From the NCBI RefSeq assembly GCF_020991085.1, contig NZ_CP087719.1, forward strand, positions 124,001 to 188,000: a stretch of 64,000 bases of DNA. The letters are read 5' to 3'. Positions 24,584 to 32,462 of the stretch are shown here, in pieces. Both the position numbers and the translations under genes were made by a program. Source of the stretch: Roseomonas sp. OT10 (GTDB lineage Bacteria; Pseudomonadota; Alphaproteobacteria; Acetobacterales; Acetobacteraceae). Numbering within the stretch: position 1 is the first letter of the stretch; the number at the start of each line of letters is the position of its first letter. A model generated the notes under the pieces. That model was not told the origin of the DNA and did no database searches. It saw nothing but the letters and a program-made list of their open reading frames with translations.

Positions 24584-25841
24584 TCTCCGCGTCGAGATGA
24601 TGCCTGTGGCGGCGCTCGCGCCCTACGCCGCGAACGCCCGGCTCCATCCCACCGAGCAGGTGGCGCAGCTCGCCGCCTCGATCGGGGAGTTCGGCTTCAA
24701 CGTGCCGGTGCTGGTGGATGACGCCGGCGTGCTGATCGCCGGCCATGGCCGCGTGCTCGCCGCCAAGGCGCTCGGCCTCGATGAGGTGCCGGCGATCCGG
24801 CTCGGGCACCTGACCGAGGCGCAGGCGCGGGCGTTCCGGCTGGCGGACAACCAGCTGGCGCTCAACTCCACCTGGGACGAGGGACTGCTCGCCGCCGAGC
24901 TGCGCGCGCTGCGCACCGACGAGTTCGACCTCGGGCTGATCGGCTTCGACGGGGCGACGCTCGACCGGCTGCTGGACGAGGCGGCGTCAGACGCCCCGGC
25001 CGCACCTGGCGGGGATCCCGACGCTCCGGCGCCAGAGCCGCCCGAGGCTCCCATCACGCAGCCTGGCGATCTGTGGCTGCTCGGCCCGCACCGGCTGCTC
25101 TGTGGCGACGCCACCTCCGCTGCGGACGTCGCGCGGCTGCTCGACGGCGCGCGGCCACACCTGATGATCACGGACCCGCCCTACGGTGTGAACTACGATC
25201 CCGAGTGGCGGAATGAGGCGGGCGTCTCGGCCACGATGCGCACAGGCAAGGTGGCGAACGACGACCGCGCCGACTGGCGCGACGCCTGGGCGCTGTTCCC
25301 AGGCGACGTCGCCTATGTCTGGCACGCGGGCGTGCACGCGCGCACGGTGATCGAGAGCCTCGAGGCGGCGGGCTTCGCGGTGCGGAGCCAGATCGTCTGG
25401 GCGAAGTCGCGCTTCGTGCTCGGGCGAGGCGACTACCACTGGCAGCACGAGCCCTGCCTCTATGCAGTGCGCAAGGGTGCGACCGGCCACTGGCAAGGCG
25501 CGCGCGACCAGGCAACGCTCTGGCCGATCAGCGCGGGAGGCGACGAGGACGCGGCGACGGTGCACGGCACACAGAAGCCAGTGGAGTGCATGCGGCGGCC
25601 TATGCTGAACAACAGCGCTCCGGGCGAAGTCGTCTACGAGCCGTTCTGCGGCAGCGGCAGCACCATCATCGCCGCGGAGACCATTAGTCGCATCTGCTAC
25701 GCGATGGAGCTCGACCGCCGCTATGTCGATGTCGCGGTGCGCCGGTGGCAGGCCTTCACGGGCCGTGCGGCCGTGCTGGCGGGGGAGGAGCGGGTCTTCG
25801 ACGACATCGCCGCCGCCCGCGGCATGCAGGCGGCGGCGTGA
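24573..25841 (+). CDS. ParB-domain DNA methyltransferase (second of a tandem pair)
   Basis: A 422-aa protein. The N-terminal ParB-like domain (NARLHPTEQVAQLAASI, LIAGHGRVLAA) closely parallels the upstream gene. Motif IV DPPYG is at residues 201-205 and motif I EPFCGSGST near 356. The catalytic motif differs (DPPYG against TSPPYG), and the region between motifs differs strongly, suggesting another target sequence or base. It should act as an orphan methyltransferase; no restriction enzyme is encoded beside it. Confidence 0.9.
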   Translation: MLPDLRVEMMPVAALAPYAANARLHPTEQVAQLAASIGEFGFNVPVLVDDAGVLIAGHGRVLAAKALGLDEVPAIRLGHLTEAQARAFRLADNQLALNSTWDEGLLAAELRALRTDEFDLGLIGFDGATLDRLLDEAASDAPAAPGGDPDAPAPEPPEAPITQPGDLWLLGPHRLLCGDATSAADVARLLDGARPHLMITDPPYGVNYDPEWRNEAGVSATMRTGKVANDDRADWRDAWALFPGDVAYVWHAGVHARTVIESLEAAGFAVRSQIVWAKSRFVLGRGDYHWQHEPCLYAVRKGATGHWQGARDQATLWPISAGGDEDAATVHGTQKPVECMRRPMLNNSAPGEVVYEPFCGSGSTIIAAETISRICYAMELDRRYVDVAVRRWQAFTGRAAVLAGEERVFDDIAAARGMQAAA

Positions 25842-25856
25842 TCGGTGCGGCGCGCC

Positions 25857-26711
25857 TCAGGCCGGCAGGTGGTAGACCGTGTAGGACCCCTTCGCGCCCT
25901 CCTTGTTCGGGCCGACCTGGCGCACCCGCTCCAGCACCTGCACCTCGATCCCCTGGCGCTTCTTGAGGCCCGCGAAGAACCCGCGAACCGTGTGCTGCTG
26001 CCAGCCGGTCGCCTCGCAGATGTGCGCGATGGTCGCGCCCTCCTCGCGGCGGAGCATCGCCAGGACCGTCTCCTGCTTCGTCCCCTCGCGCGGCTTGCGC
26101 GGCGCGCCGGGCTCGCGCGCGGCGCGGGGCGGCTTGCCGGCCAGGGCGGCGCGGAGGGTCTCGATGGCGCGGCTGATCGGGTTGTCGGTCGCGTCCTGCG
26201 CCGGGCTGGCGTCCCAGGCGGCCAGGACCGCCGCGGCGGCGTAGCGCAGGCTTGCGCGCGGGGCGGGCGTGGTCGCGCCCTGGGCGGGTTCGGCGTCCTC
26301 CGCGGGGCCATCCCGCTCCGTCGCGTCCTCCCCGCCCGTGGGCGCCGTGTCGGCCACCGGTGCAGCGGCCTCCGCGGCGGCGCGGCGCTCGGCGTTGCGG
26401 CGCGCGATGGCCTCGGCGCTCTGCTCGTCCTCCTCGCGCGCGTCGTCCGTGTTCGGGTCGATGCCGATGGCCCGCAGCCCGTCGTCGGTGATGCGCGCCA
26501 CGATCCAGGTGCCGTCCTCGTCCTGCCGCCAGCCCAGCCCGACATGCTCCCGCGGGGCGTTGATCTCGGTCAGCAGGTTGTTCTTGATCAGGCTGCGGAA
26601 TACCGCGTTGCGGGCGGCGGCCGGCAGGGTCTTCGGCGCGCGGGCGAGGCCCATCTCGTGCTGCGCGGCGGCGCTGAGGATCACGCGCTGGGTGTCGGAA
26701 AGCTTCGTCAT
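25857..26711 (-). CDS. DUF3489 domain protein
   Basis: A 284-aa protein chosen from ATG 26711. The N terminus (MTKLSDTQRVILSAAAQHE) is a small winged-helix-like segment. A long acidic Ala/Glu-rich linker follows, and the C-terminal DUF3489 domain has KQETVLAMLRREEGATIAHI and QQHTVRGFFAGLKK. Members are common in alphaproteobacterial prophages and are thought to bind DNA. It lies opposite to the late operon direction with the 78-aa gene upstream, so the pair forms a small counter-oriented unit between the methyltransferases and terminase, where a regulator would be expected. Confidence 0.85.
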   Translation of the reverse strand: MTKLSDTQRVILSAAAQHEMGLARAPKTLPAAARNAVFRSLIKNNLLTEINAPREHVGLGWRQDEDGTWIVARITDDGLRAIGIDPNTDDAREEDEQSAEAIARRNAERRAAAEAAAPVADTAPTGGEDATERDGPAEDAEPAQGATTPAPRASLRYAAAAVLAAWDASPAQDATDNPISRAIETLRAALAGKPPRAAREPGAPRKPREGTKQETVLAMLRREEGATIAHICEATGWQQHTVRGFFAGLKKRQGIEVQVLERVRQVGPNKEGAKGSYTVYHLPA

Positions 26712-26761
26712 CGTGGTGGTCTCCGGTGTCGGGTGCCGACCATCGGCCCCTACTGCCCGGA

Positions 26762-26788
26762 GCCCCGCCGGCGCGCGCCGGTCGGGGC
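26762..26788 (-). terminator. Hairpin between the 78-aa gene and the DUF3489 gene
   Basis: GCCCCG-CCGGC (26762-26772) pairs with GCCGG-T-CGGGGC (26777-26788), an 11-bp GC stem with one bulged base and a 4-nt loop. It sits between the two minus-strand genes and may attenuate read-through or stabilise the upstream message. Confidence 0.4.
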
Positions 26789-26809
26789 CGCGGCGGGGTG
26801 TGCCGCGCA

Positions 26810-27046
26810 CTACTCGGCGAATTCGCCGCGCTTGAAGTAGCAGTCCGTCACGCTCGCGAGCCGGCTGTTCCAGTGTTCGAGCGTCGCGGCCTTGCCCCAG
26901 AGGACGTCCTCGGGATCCGCGCCGAAGTGGTCCGCGCTCATCTCCCGAAGCTCCGCGACCATCGCGTCGAAGCGGGCCTTCTGCTGCAGGAAGGCTTCGA
27001 GGCTCTTCTGCTGGTTGCGGGCGGCGCGGGCTTCGCGGTCGGTCAT
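26810..27046 (-). CDS. Small helical protein of the counter-oriented prophage unit
   Basis: A 78-aa protein from ATG 27046 (MTDREARAARNQQKSLEAF). It is mostly helical with DHFGADPEDVLWGKAATLEHW in the middle. An upstream in-frame ATG at 27127 exists, but the preceding residues look non-coding. Short proteins like this accompany DUF3489 genes in related elements, as I recall; function unknown. Confidence 0.65.
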   Translation of the reverse strand: MTDREARAARNQQKSLEAFLQQKARFDAMVAELREMSADHFGADPEDVLWGKAATLEHWNSRLASVTDCYFKRGEFAE

Positions 27047-27171
27047 GTTCGTCTCCGTCGTGATGCAGGGCAGCCCCTGCTCGTGACGGACCATTCGCGC
27101 TGCGGCGGGGGCTGAGCCAAGCGCCATCGGCGCGACGGCGATTGCTTTCTTCGAGGGGTCTCGATCACATC

Positions 27172-27750
27172 ATGATCGCCACCGCGCAGCCGGGCCGCGT
27201 GGCCTCGCAGCGCGAGGTGGCGCGCCGTCTCGGCGTCTCCCACACGGCGCTGCAGAAGGCGCAGCGTGCCGGCCGCATCGCGCCCGAAGCCGATGGCGCC
27301 TGGGACATCGAGAAGGTCCGGGCGCGGCTCGCCAACAGCAGCGATCCCATCCGGAAGACCGCGACGCTGGTGCCTGCTCCACCGGCCACACCGCGGCCCG
27401 CGGCGCCACCGCCTGTCGCGGCGCCGCCCGCACCGACTGATCCGCTGCCGCGCGCCGCGCAGAACACCTTTCACGATGCGCGCACGGCGAACGAGGTGCT
27501 GAAGGCGCAGGAGCGCCGGCTGCGGCTCGACGAGCGCAAGGGCAAGCTGGTCGACAAAGCCCGCGCGCTGCTGCTGGTGCACCGCCTCGCTAAGGAGGAA
27601 CGCGACGCCATCCTCGCTTGGCCCGCCCGCGTGGCTGCCGAGATGGCAGCCGAGCTCGGCGTCGACGCGCATCGGCTGCAGACCATGATGGACACGCGCC
27701 TGCGAGAGCATCTGGCCGGGCGGCACGATGTGCGCGTGAGCGTCGGCTGA
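27172..27750 (+). CDS. Terminase small subunit-like protein
   Basis: A 192-aa protein from ATG 27172; GAGGGG lies upstream. The N-terminal segment SQREVARRLGVSHTALQKAQRAGRI is a helix-turn-helix as in lambda Nu1-type small terminases, which recognise the packaging site. A Pro/Ala linker follows, then a helical oligomerisation region (ARTANEVLKAQERRLRLDERKGKLV). It overlaps the large subunit start by one base, the usual terS-terL order. Confidence 0.85.
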   Translation: MIATAQPGRVASQREVARRLGVSHTALQKAQRAGRIAPEADGAWDIEKVRARLANSSDPIRKTATLVPAPPATPRPAAPPPVAAPPAPTDPLPRAAQNTFHDARTANEVLKAQERRLRLDERKGKLVDKARALLLVHRLAKEERDAILAWPARVAAEMAAELGVDAHRLQTMMDTRLREHLAGRHDVRVSVG

Positions 27751-29720
27751 TGATCGGGGAACACCTGCTCGACGAGCTCGGTCGCTTCGACGGCGACGCG
27801 GAGATCCTGCAGGCTTGGCGCGACGGCATGGCGCCCGAGCCGGCGCTGCTGGTCTCGGAGTGGGCGGACAAGCATCGCGTGCTCGGCTCGCGGGGCTCTG
27901 CCGAGCCGGGGCCGTGGCGTACGGTCCGCACGCCCTACCTGAAGGAGGTGATGGACGCGCTGTCGCCGGCCCATCCGGCGCGGCGCGTCGTTTTCATGAA
28001 GGGTGCCCAGGTCGGCGGCACCGAGTGCGGCAATAACTGGATCGGCTACGTCATCCACCACGCACCAGGGCCGATGCTCGCGGTGCAGCCCACGACGGAG
28101 CTGGCCAAGCGCTTCTCCGACCAGCGCATCGATCCACTGGTGGAGGAGACACCGGCGATCCGCGAGCGGGTCGCGCCGGCGCGCTCCCGCGACAGCGGCA
28201 ATCGCCAGCTCTCGAAGGAGTTCCCCGGCGGGCAGCTGGTGATGACCGGGGCCAACAGCGCGGTCGGCCTGCGCTCGATGTCGGCGCGCTTCCTGTTCCT
28301 CGACGAGATCGACGCCTATCCCGGCGACGTCGAGGGCGAGGGTGATCCGATCGCACTGGCCGAGGCCCGCGCCCGCACCTTCGGCTGGCGCCGCAAGATG
28401 CTGCTCGTCAGCACGCCGACCATCGCCGGCCTGTCGCGGATCGAGCGGGAGTATCTGGCCTCCGACCAGCGGCGGTACTTCATGCCCTGCCCGCACTGCG
28501 GCCATCGCCAGCATCTCCGCTTCGAGCGGCTGGTCTGGGACGAGGGCCAGCCGGAGACGGCGCGGTATCTGTGCGAGGATTGCGACCGCGCGATCGGCGA
28601 GCAGCACAAGGCGGCGATGCTGGCCGCGGGCGAATGGCGTGCAACCGCCACGGCCACGGACCCGCACGCGATCGGCTTCCACATCTCGGCGCTCTACTCG
28701 CCGCCCGGCTGGATGCCCTGGTCGGAGATCGCGCGGCTCTGGCTTGCCGCGCAGGGCGACGACCGCGCGATCAAGACCTTTCGCAACACCGTACTCGGGG
28801 AGACTTGGCAGGAGGCGGGCGAGGCACCGGACTGGCAGCGCCTCTACGACCGCCGCGAGCAGTGGCCGGTCGGCACCGTGCCGATGGGCGGGCTGCTGCT
28901 CACGGCCGGCGTGGATGTTCAGCGTGATCGCCTCGAGGCGAGCCTATGGGCCTGGGGCCAAGATCGGCAGTCCTGGCTGATCGAGCACCGCGTGCTGGCG
29001 GGCAATCCGTTCGAGGCGGGGGTGTGGGAGGATCTGCGGCTGCTGCTGGGCGAGACCTGGGGGCATGCCAGCGGGCATCGGCTGCCGGTGGCAATGGCGG
29101 CGATCGACAGCGGCGACGGCATGACCACGGCGGAGGTGTATGCGTTTGTCCGGCGCGCGGGTGCCGGCCGCGCGATCGCCGTGAAGGGTCAGGACGGGCT
29201 GCGGGCCGCGATCGGCCAGCCGGCTGCGACGGAGGTCCGGCGGAACGGCCGGAAGCTCGGTGGGCTCAAGGTCTGGCCGGTGGGCTCGTCCTTCCTGAAG
29301 GCCGAGACCTATGGCTGGCTGAAGCTCGACCGGCCCACGGAGGAGAGCGGCGATCCCTTCCCGCCGGGCTACGTGCACCTGCCGGGGCATGCGGCGGGGG
29401 AGGAGTTCTGCCGCCAGATCACGGCGGAGCAGCTGGTGGCCCGTGCTGGGCGGAACGGCTTCCGCCGGCTTGAGTGGGTGAAGACGCGCGAGCGGAACGA
29501 GGCGCTGGACTGCCGGGTCTATGCCCGCGCGGCCGCGGCGGCGCTTGGCATGGATGGCTGGGGCGACGGGCGCTGGGCGCGCATGGCCGATGCGCTGTCG
29601 CTTCCAGCAGCCGAACTTCCCACCGGCGGGAATGTCGCTCCCCCGTCGCCGTCGCAGGCCGCACCCGACACCCACCGCCCGCGCGGCTGGCTCGCGCCGC
29701 GCAGCGGCTGGTTGCGCTGA
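27750..29720 (+). CDS. Terminase large subunit (GpA-like)
   Basis: A 656-aa protein. The ATPase part includes RRVVFMKGAQVGGTECGNNW near 80-95 (Walker A-like P-loop variant), FLFLDEIDAYPGD (Walker B) and LLVSTPTIAGLS. A zinc ribbon CPHCGH..CEDCD lies near 247-275, typical of GpA-family terminases. The C-terminal RNase H-like nuclease contains AGVDVQRDRLEASLWAW and IDSGDGMTT. It packages phage DNA into proheads by ATP-driven translocation and cutting. Length and domain order match the family. Confidence 0.95.
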   Translation: MIGEHLLDELGRFDGDAEILQAWRDGMAPEPALLVSEWADKHRVLGSRGSAEPGPWRTVRTPYLKEVMDALSPAHPARRVVFMKGAQVGGTECGNNWIGYVIHHAPGPMLAVQPTTELAKRFSDQRIDPLVEETPAIRERVAPARSRDSGNRQLSKEFPGGQLVMTGANSAVGLRSMSARFLFLDEIDAYPGDVEGEGDPIALAEARARTFGWRRKMLLVSTPTIAGLSRIEREYLASDQRRYFMPCPHCGHRQHLRFERLVWDEGQPETARYLCEDCDRAIGEQHKAAMLAAGEWRATATATDPHAIGFHISALYSPPGWMPWSEIARLWLAAQGDDRAIKTFRNTVLGETWQEAGEAPDWQRLYDRREQWPVGTVPMGGLLLTAGVDVQRDRLEASLWAWGQDRQSWLIEHRVLAGNPFEAGVWEDLRLLLGETWGHASGHRLPVAMAAIDSGDGMTTAEVYAFVRRAGAGRAIAVKGQDGLRAAIGQPAATEVRRNGRKLGGLKVWPVGSSFLKAETYGWLKLDRPTEESGDPFPPGYVHLPGHAAGEEFCRQITAEQLVARAGRNGFRRLEWVKTRERNEALDCRVYARAAAAALGMDGWGDGRWARMADALSLPAAELPTGGNVAPPSPSQAAPDTHRPRGWLAPRSGWLR

Positions 29721-29734
29721 TCCTGGAGACCCTG

Positions 29735-30088
29735 ATGACCGCGATCGTGCCCGTGCGCACCAGTATCACCGCCGGCCAGGCGCTGAGCGGCCCCGTCGCC
29801 AGCGTCGGCTACAGCGTCTGCCTGCTGCTGCTGCCGGCCGCCTGGACCGACGCGCCGCTCACCCTGCAGGGCTCGCTCGACGAGGGCGAGCCTGCAGCCT
29901 GGGCGGATCTCTACGACCATCTCGGCAATGAGGTGGTGCTGGCCGCCGCCGCCGGCCGGGCACTCACCCTGCCGCCCACCCTTCTGCTCGGCTGGCGCTG
30001 GCTGCGGATGCGCTCCGGCCTCGCCGCTGCGCCGGTGAACCAGGTGGCGGAGCGCCTTCTCACCCTCGGCATCCGGCCCCTCGCATGA
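29735..30088 (+). CDS. Small phage head-region protein
   Basis: A 117-aa protein with GGAG 7 nt before ATG 29735. It contains PVRTSITAGQALSGPVASVGYSVCLLLLP, beta-strand rich, and a helical end. It is overlapped by the next gene as ATGA. In this position some siphophages encode small structural or decoration proteins, but no domain was recognised. Confidence 0.68.
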   Translation: MTAIVPVRTSITAGQALSGPVASVGYSVCLLLLPAAWTDAPLTLQGSLDEGEPAAWADLYDHLGNEVVLAAAAGRALTLPPTLLLGWRWLRMRSGLAAAPVNQVAERLLTLGIRPLA

Positions 30089-30693
30089 CCGCGCTCTTCC
30101 AGCACTACCTGCCGCCGGCGCCGGCGATGCTGCCCTACGTCTCGGGGCGCTTCTACGCCTCGCAGCATGCGCGCGCCGTCGGCGGCGCGGTCGCGATGAC
30201 GGCGAACCGGCTGTACTGCGTCCCCTATGTGCTGGCGCGTCCCGGGCTGTTCTCGGGCATGGCTGTCAGTGTGACGACGGGCGCGGCCGGACTCCTGCGT
30301 ATGGCGCTCGCGGCGGACAATGGTGCCGGCCGGCCGGGAGCGGTGATCGAAGAGCCGGTGGTGGACGCCGACACCGCCGCCACTGGCAATGCACTCTGCC
30401 CCTTCGCGCAGCCGCGCTGGATCTCGGCCGGCATCTGGTGGCTGCTGCTGTGCTTCTCCGGGGCTCCCTCGGTACGCGGTACCAGCACGCAGGCATTCAG
30501 CGGCGGGAACACGCTGCTGCTCGGCTCGGCCGCGGCGGATGGCGGCGCCGGCGGCGGCACGACCGGCAGCGAGAACGGCTTCTTCGCGGCGCTGACGCAC
30601 CAGGCCGGCGTGCCGATCATGCCGAACCCGCCCACCGGGCTGTCCTATCTCGTCAACGCGGCGACGCCGCTGCCGACGCTCAGGGCCGCGTGA
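30085..30693 (+). CDS. Phage protein of unknown function between terminase and connector
   Basis: A 202-aa strand- and glycine-rich protein (SGRFYASQHARAVGGAVAM, VIEEPVVDADTAATGNA, TGSENGFFAALTHQAGVPI). Repeated Gly/Ser/Thr segments resemble virion fibre or decoration domains. It is coupled on both sides by short overlaps. No family was recognised. Confidence 0.68.
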   Translation: MTALFQHYLPPAPAMLPYVSGRFYASQHARAVGGAVAMTANRLYCVPYVLARPGLFSGMAVSVTTGAAGLLRMALAADNGAGRPGAVIEEPVVDADTAATGNALCPFAQPRWISAGIWWLLLCFSGAPSVRGTSTQAFSGGNTLLLGSAAADGGAGGGTTGSENGFFAALTHQAGVPIMPNPPTGLSYLVNAATPLPTLRAA

Positions 30694-30929
30694 TGGATCC
30701 GACTGTTCTCGCGTGGGCGCTGGCGCAGCCGCAGGGGAGCCGCGCCGCGGCGCTGGCGGCCGCCTACACGGGCGGCACGACGCGCGTGAGCTTCGACGGG
30801 CGGACGGTGGAGTATCGCAGCCTCGATGAGCTCGGCCGCGCGCTGGCCGTGCTGCGCGGTGCGGAGATGAGCGCAACGCGCCGTCCTTCCGTGACACTCG
30901 CCAGCTTCTCGCGGGAGAGAACCGGGTGA
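30693..30929 (+). CDS. gpW-like head-tail joining protein
   Basis: A 78-aa protein. The segment TTRVSFDGRTVEYRSLDELGRALAVL is the core of the gpW family, small connector proteins attached to the portal vertex. The position just before the portal gene is the one found in lambda-type phages. It overlaps the portal start by 4 nt. Confidence 0.82.
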   Translation: MDPTVLAWALAQPQGSRAAALAAAYTGGTTRVSFDGRTVEYRSLDELGRALAVLRGAEMSATRRPSVTLASFSRERTG

Positions 30930-32413
30930 TCCGACGCCTCCGCGATGCATGGCAGGTGCTGCGCGGCTATGCCGCGGCGCAGGACCACCGCGCCTCCGCC
31001 TGGGCGCCCTCGGGCGGCAGCGCCAATGCCGAGGTCGGCATGGCGGCAGCAACGGTGGCGCGCCGCGCGCGCGATGCCGTGCGCAATGATCCCTACGCCA
31101 GTCGCATCGTTGATCTCTGGACTGGCAATGCGGTCGGCGCGGGCATCACCACGCGCTGGCCGGACGACGCGCACGGCCGCGCCTGGCAGCGCTGGGCGGA
31201 GAGCACCGCCTGCGACGCGGAGGGGCGGCTCGACCTCTACGGCCTGCAGGCGCTGGTGATGCGGGCTGTGGTCGAGAGCGGCGAGTGCTTCGTGCGCTTC
31301 CTGATGGTGTCGCCATCGCTCACCAACCCGATCGGCCTACGCCTGCAGGTGCTGGAGAGCGACCACCTCGACACGGCGCGGAACGGCATGGTCGAGGGCG
31401 CGCCAACCATCCAGGGCATCGCGCTTGGCGAGGCCGGGGAGCCGATTGGCTATTGGCTCCACCGCGTCCACCCCGGCGCCGCCTGGATCCTGCCGGGCGC
31501 GACCTTGCTCAGCAGCGAGCGCATCCCCGCTGGTGACGTGCTGCACGTCTACCGCAAGCGCCGCCCCGGCCAGCTGCGCGATGTCTCCTGGCTGGCCCCG
31601 GTGCTGCTGCGCCTGCGTGACCTCGGCGACTACGAGGCGGCGCTGCTGATGAAGGCCAAGATCGAAGCCTGCCTCGCCGCCGTGGTCACCGAGGAAGGCG
31701 ACGAGGCGCTGACCGGCGCCGCCGCCGGCCTGCTCCGCGACGCCCAAGGCCGGACGGTGGAGAGCTTCGAGCCGGGGATGATCCTCTATCGCCGCGGCAT
31801 GGGCAGCGTCGAGGTGGTTAACCCCTCCGGCGGCGGCTCACATGCCGCCTTCGCCCGCCGTGCGCTCGAGGCCGCCGCGGTCGGCGCCGGCCTCACTTAC
31901 GACCAGGTCTCAGGCGATCTCACCCAGGCGAACTACTCCAGCTTGCGCGCCGGCAAGATCGAGTTCCGCCGCCTCTGCGAGCAGGTGCAGTACGGGATGC
32001 TCATCCCGATGCTGGTGCGACCCATCGCCGAGCGCTTCCACGCGCAGGGCGCGCTGCTCGGGCTCTGGGGTGCGGAGATGCCGGACGGCGTCAGCCACGT
32101 GCCGCCGGCGCACGAGATGATCGACCCGCTCAAGGACACCACCGCCCTGATCGCCCAGGTCAGGGCCGGCTTCGTGCCGCAGCCCGAGGCGGCCGGCGCC
32201 TTCGGCTACGATTTTCGGGCCGCTGTGGAGATGATCCGCGAGGCCAACGCCCTGCTCGACGAGGCCGGCCTCGCGCTCGACACCGACCCGCGCCGGGTCG
32301 CGAAGTCCGGCGCAGCACAGGACGCCGCGCAGATGGCCGCGGTGGAGATCGCCGCCACCGGCGCGGCCGCGCCACCGCGCGTGCCGACTGAACCTGCGTC
32401 GGGCGAGGGCTGA
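30926..32413 (+). CDS. Lambda-type portal protein
   Basis: A 495-aa protein. RRARDAVRNDPYASRIVDLWTGNAVGAGI, GYWLHRVHP and LTYDQVSGDLTQANYSSLRAG are hallmarks of the lambda-family (gpB-like) portal, the dodecameric ring through which DNA enters the head. The length is typical. The Pro/Ala-rich C-terminal tail may be flexible. It is followed by 49 nt that contain the ribosome-binding site of the capsid gene. Confidence 0.93.
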   Translation: MIRRLRDAWQVLRGYAAAQDHRASAWAPSGGSANAEVGMAAATVARRARDAVRNDPYASRIVDLWTGNAVGAGITTRWPDDAHGRAWQRWAESTACDAEGRLDLYGLQALVMRAVVESGECFVRFLMVSPSLTNPIGLRLQVLESDHLDTARNGMVEGAPTIQGIALGEAGEPIGYWLHRVHPGAAWILPGATLLSSERIPAGDVLHVYRKRRPGQLRDVSWLAPVLLRLRDLGDYEAALLMKAKIEACLAAVVTEEGDEALTGAAAGLLRDAQGRTVESFEPGMILYRRGMGSVEVVNPSGGGSHAAFARRALEAAAVGAGLTYDQVSGDLTQANYSSLRAGKIEFRRLCEQVQYGMLIPMLVRPIAERFHAQGALLGLWGAEMPDGVSHVPPAHEMIDPLKDTTALIAQVRAGFVPQPEAAGAFGYDFRAAVEMIREANALLDEAGLALDTDPRRVAKSGAAQDAAQMAAVEIAATGAAAPPRVPTEPASGEG

Positions 32414-32462
32414 GCGCGCCCTATCCACAGATCATCCCGGCCTTTTCCCCAGGGATATCCAC

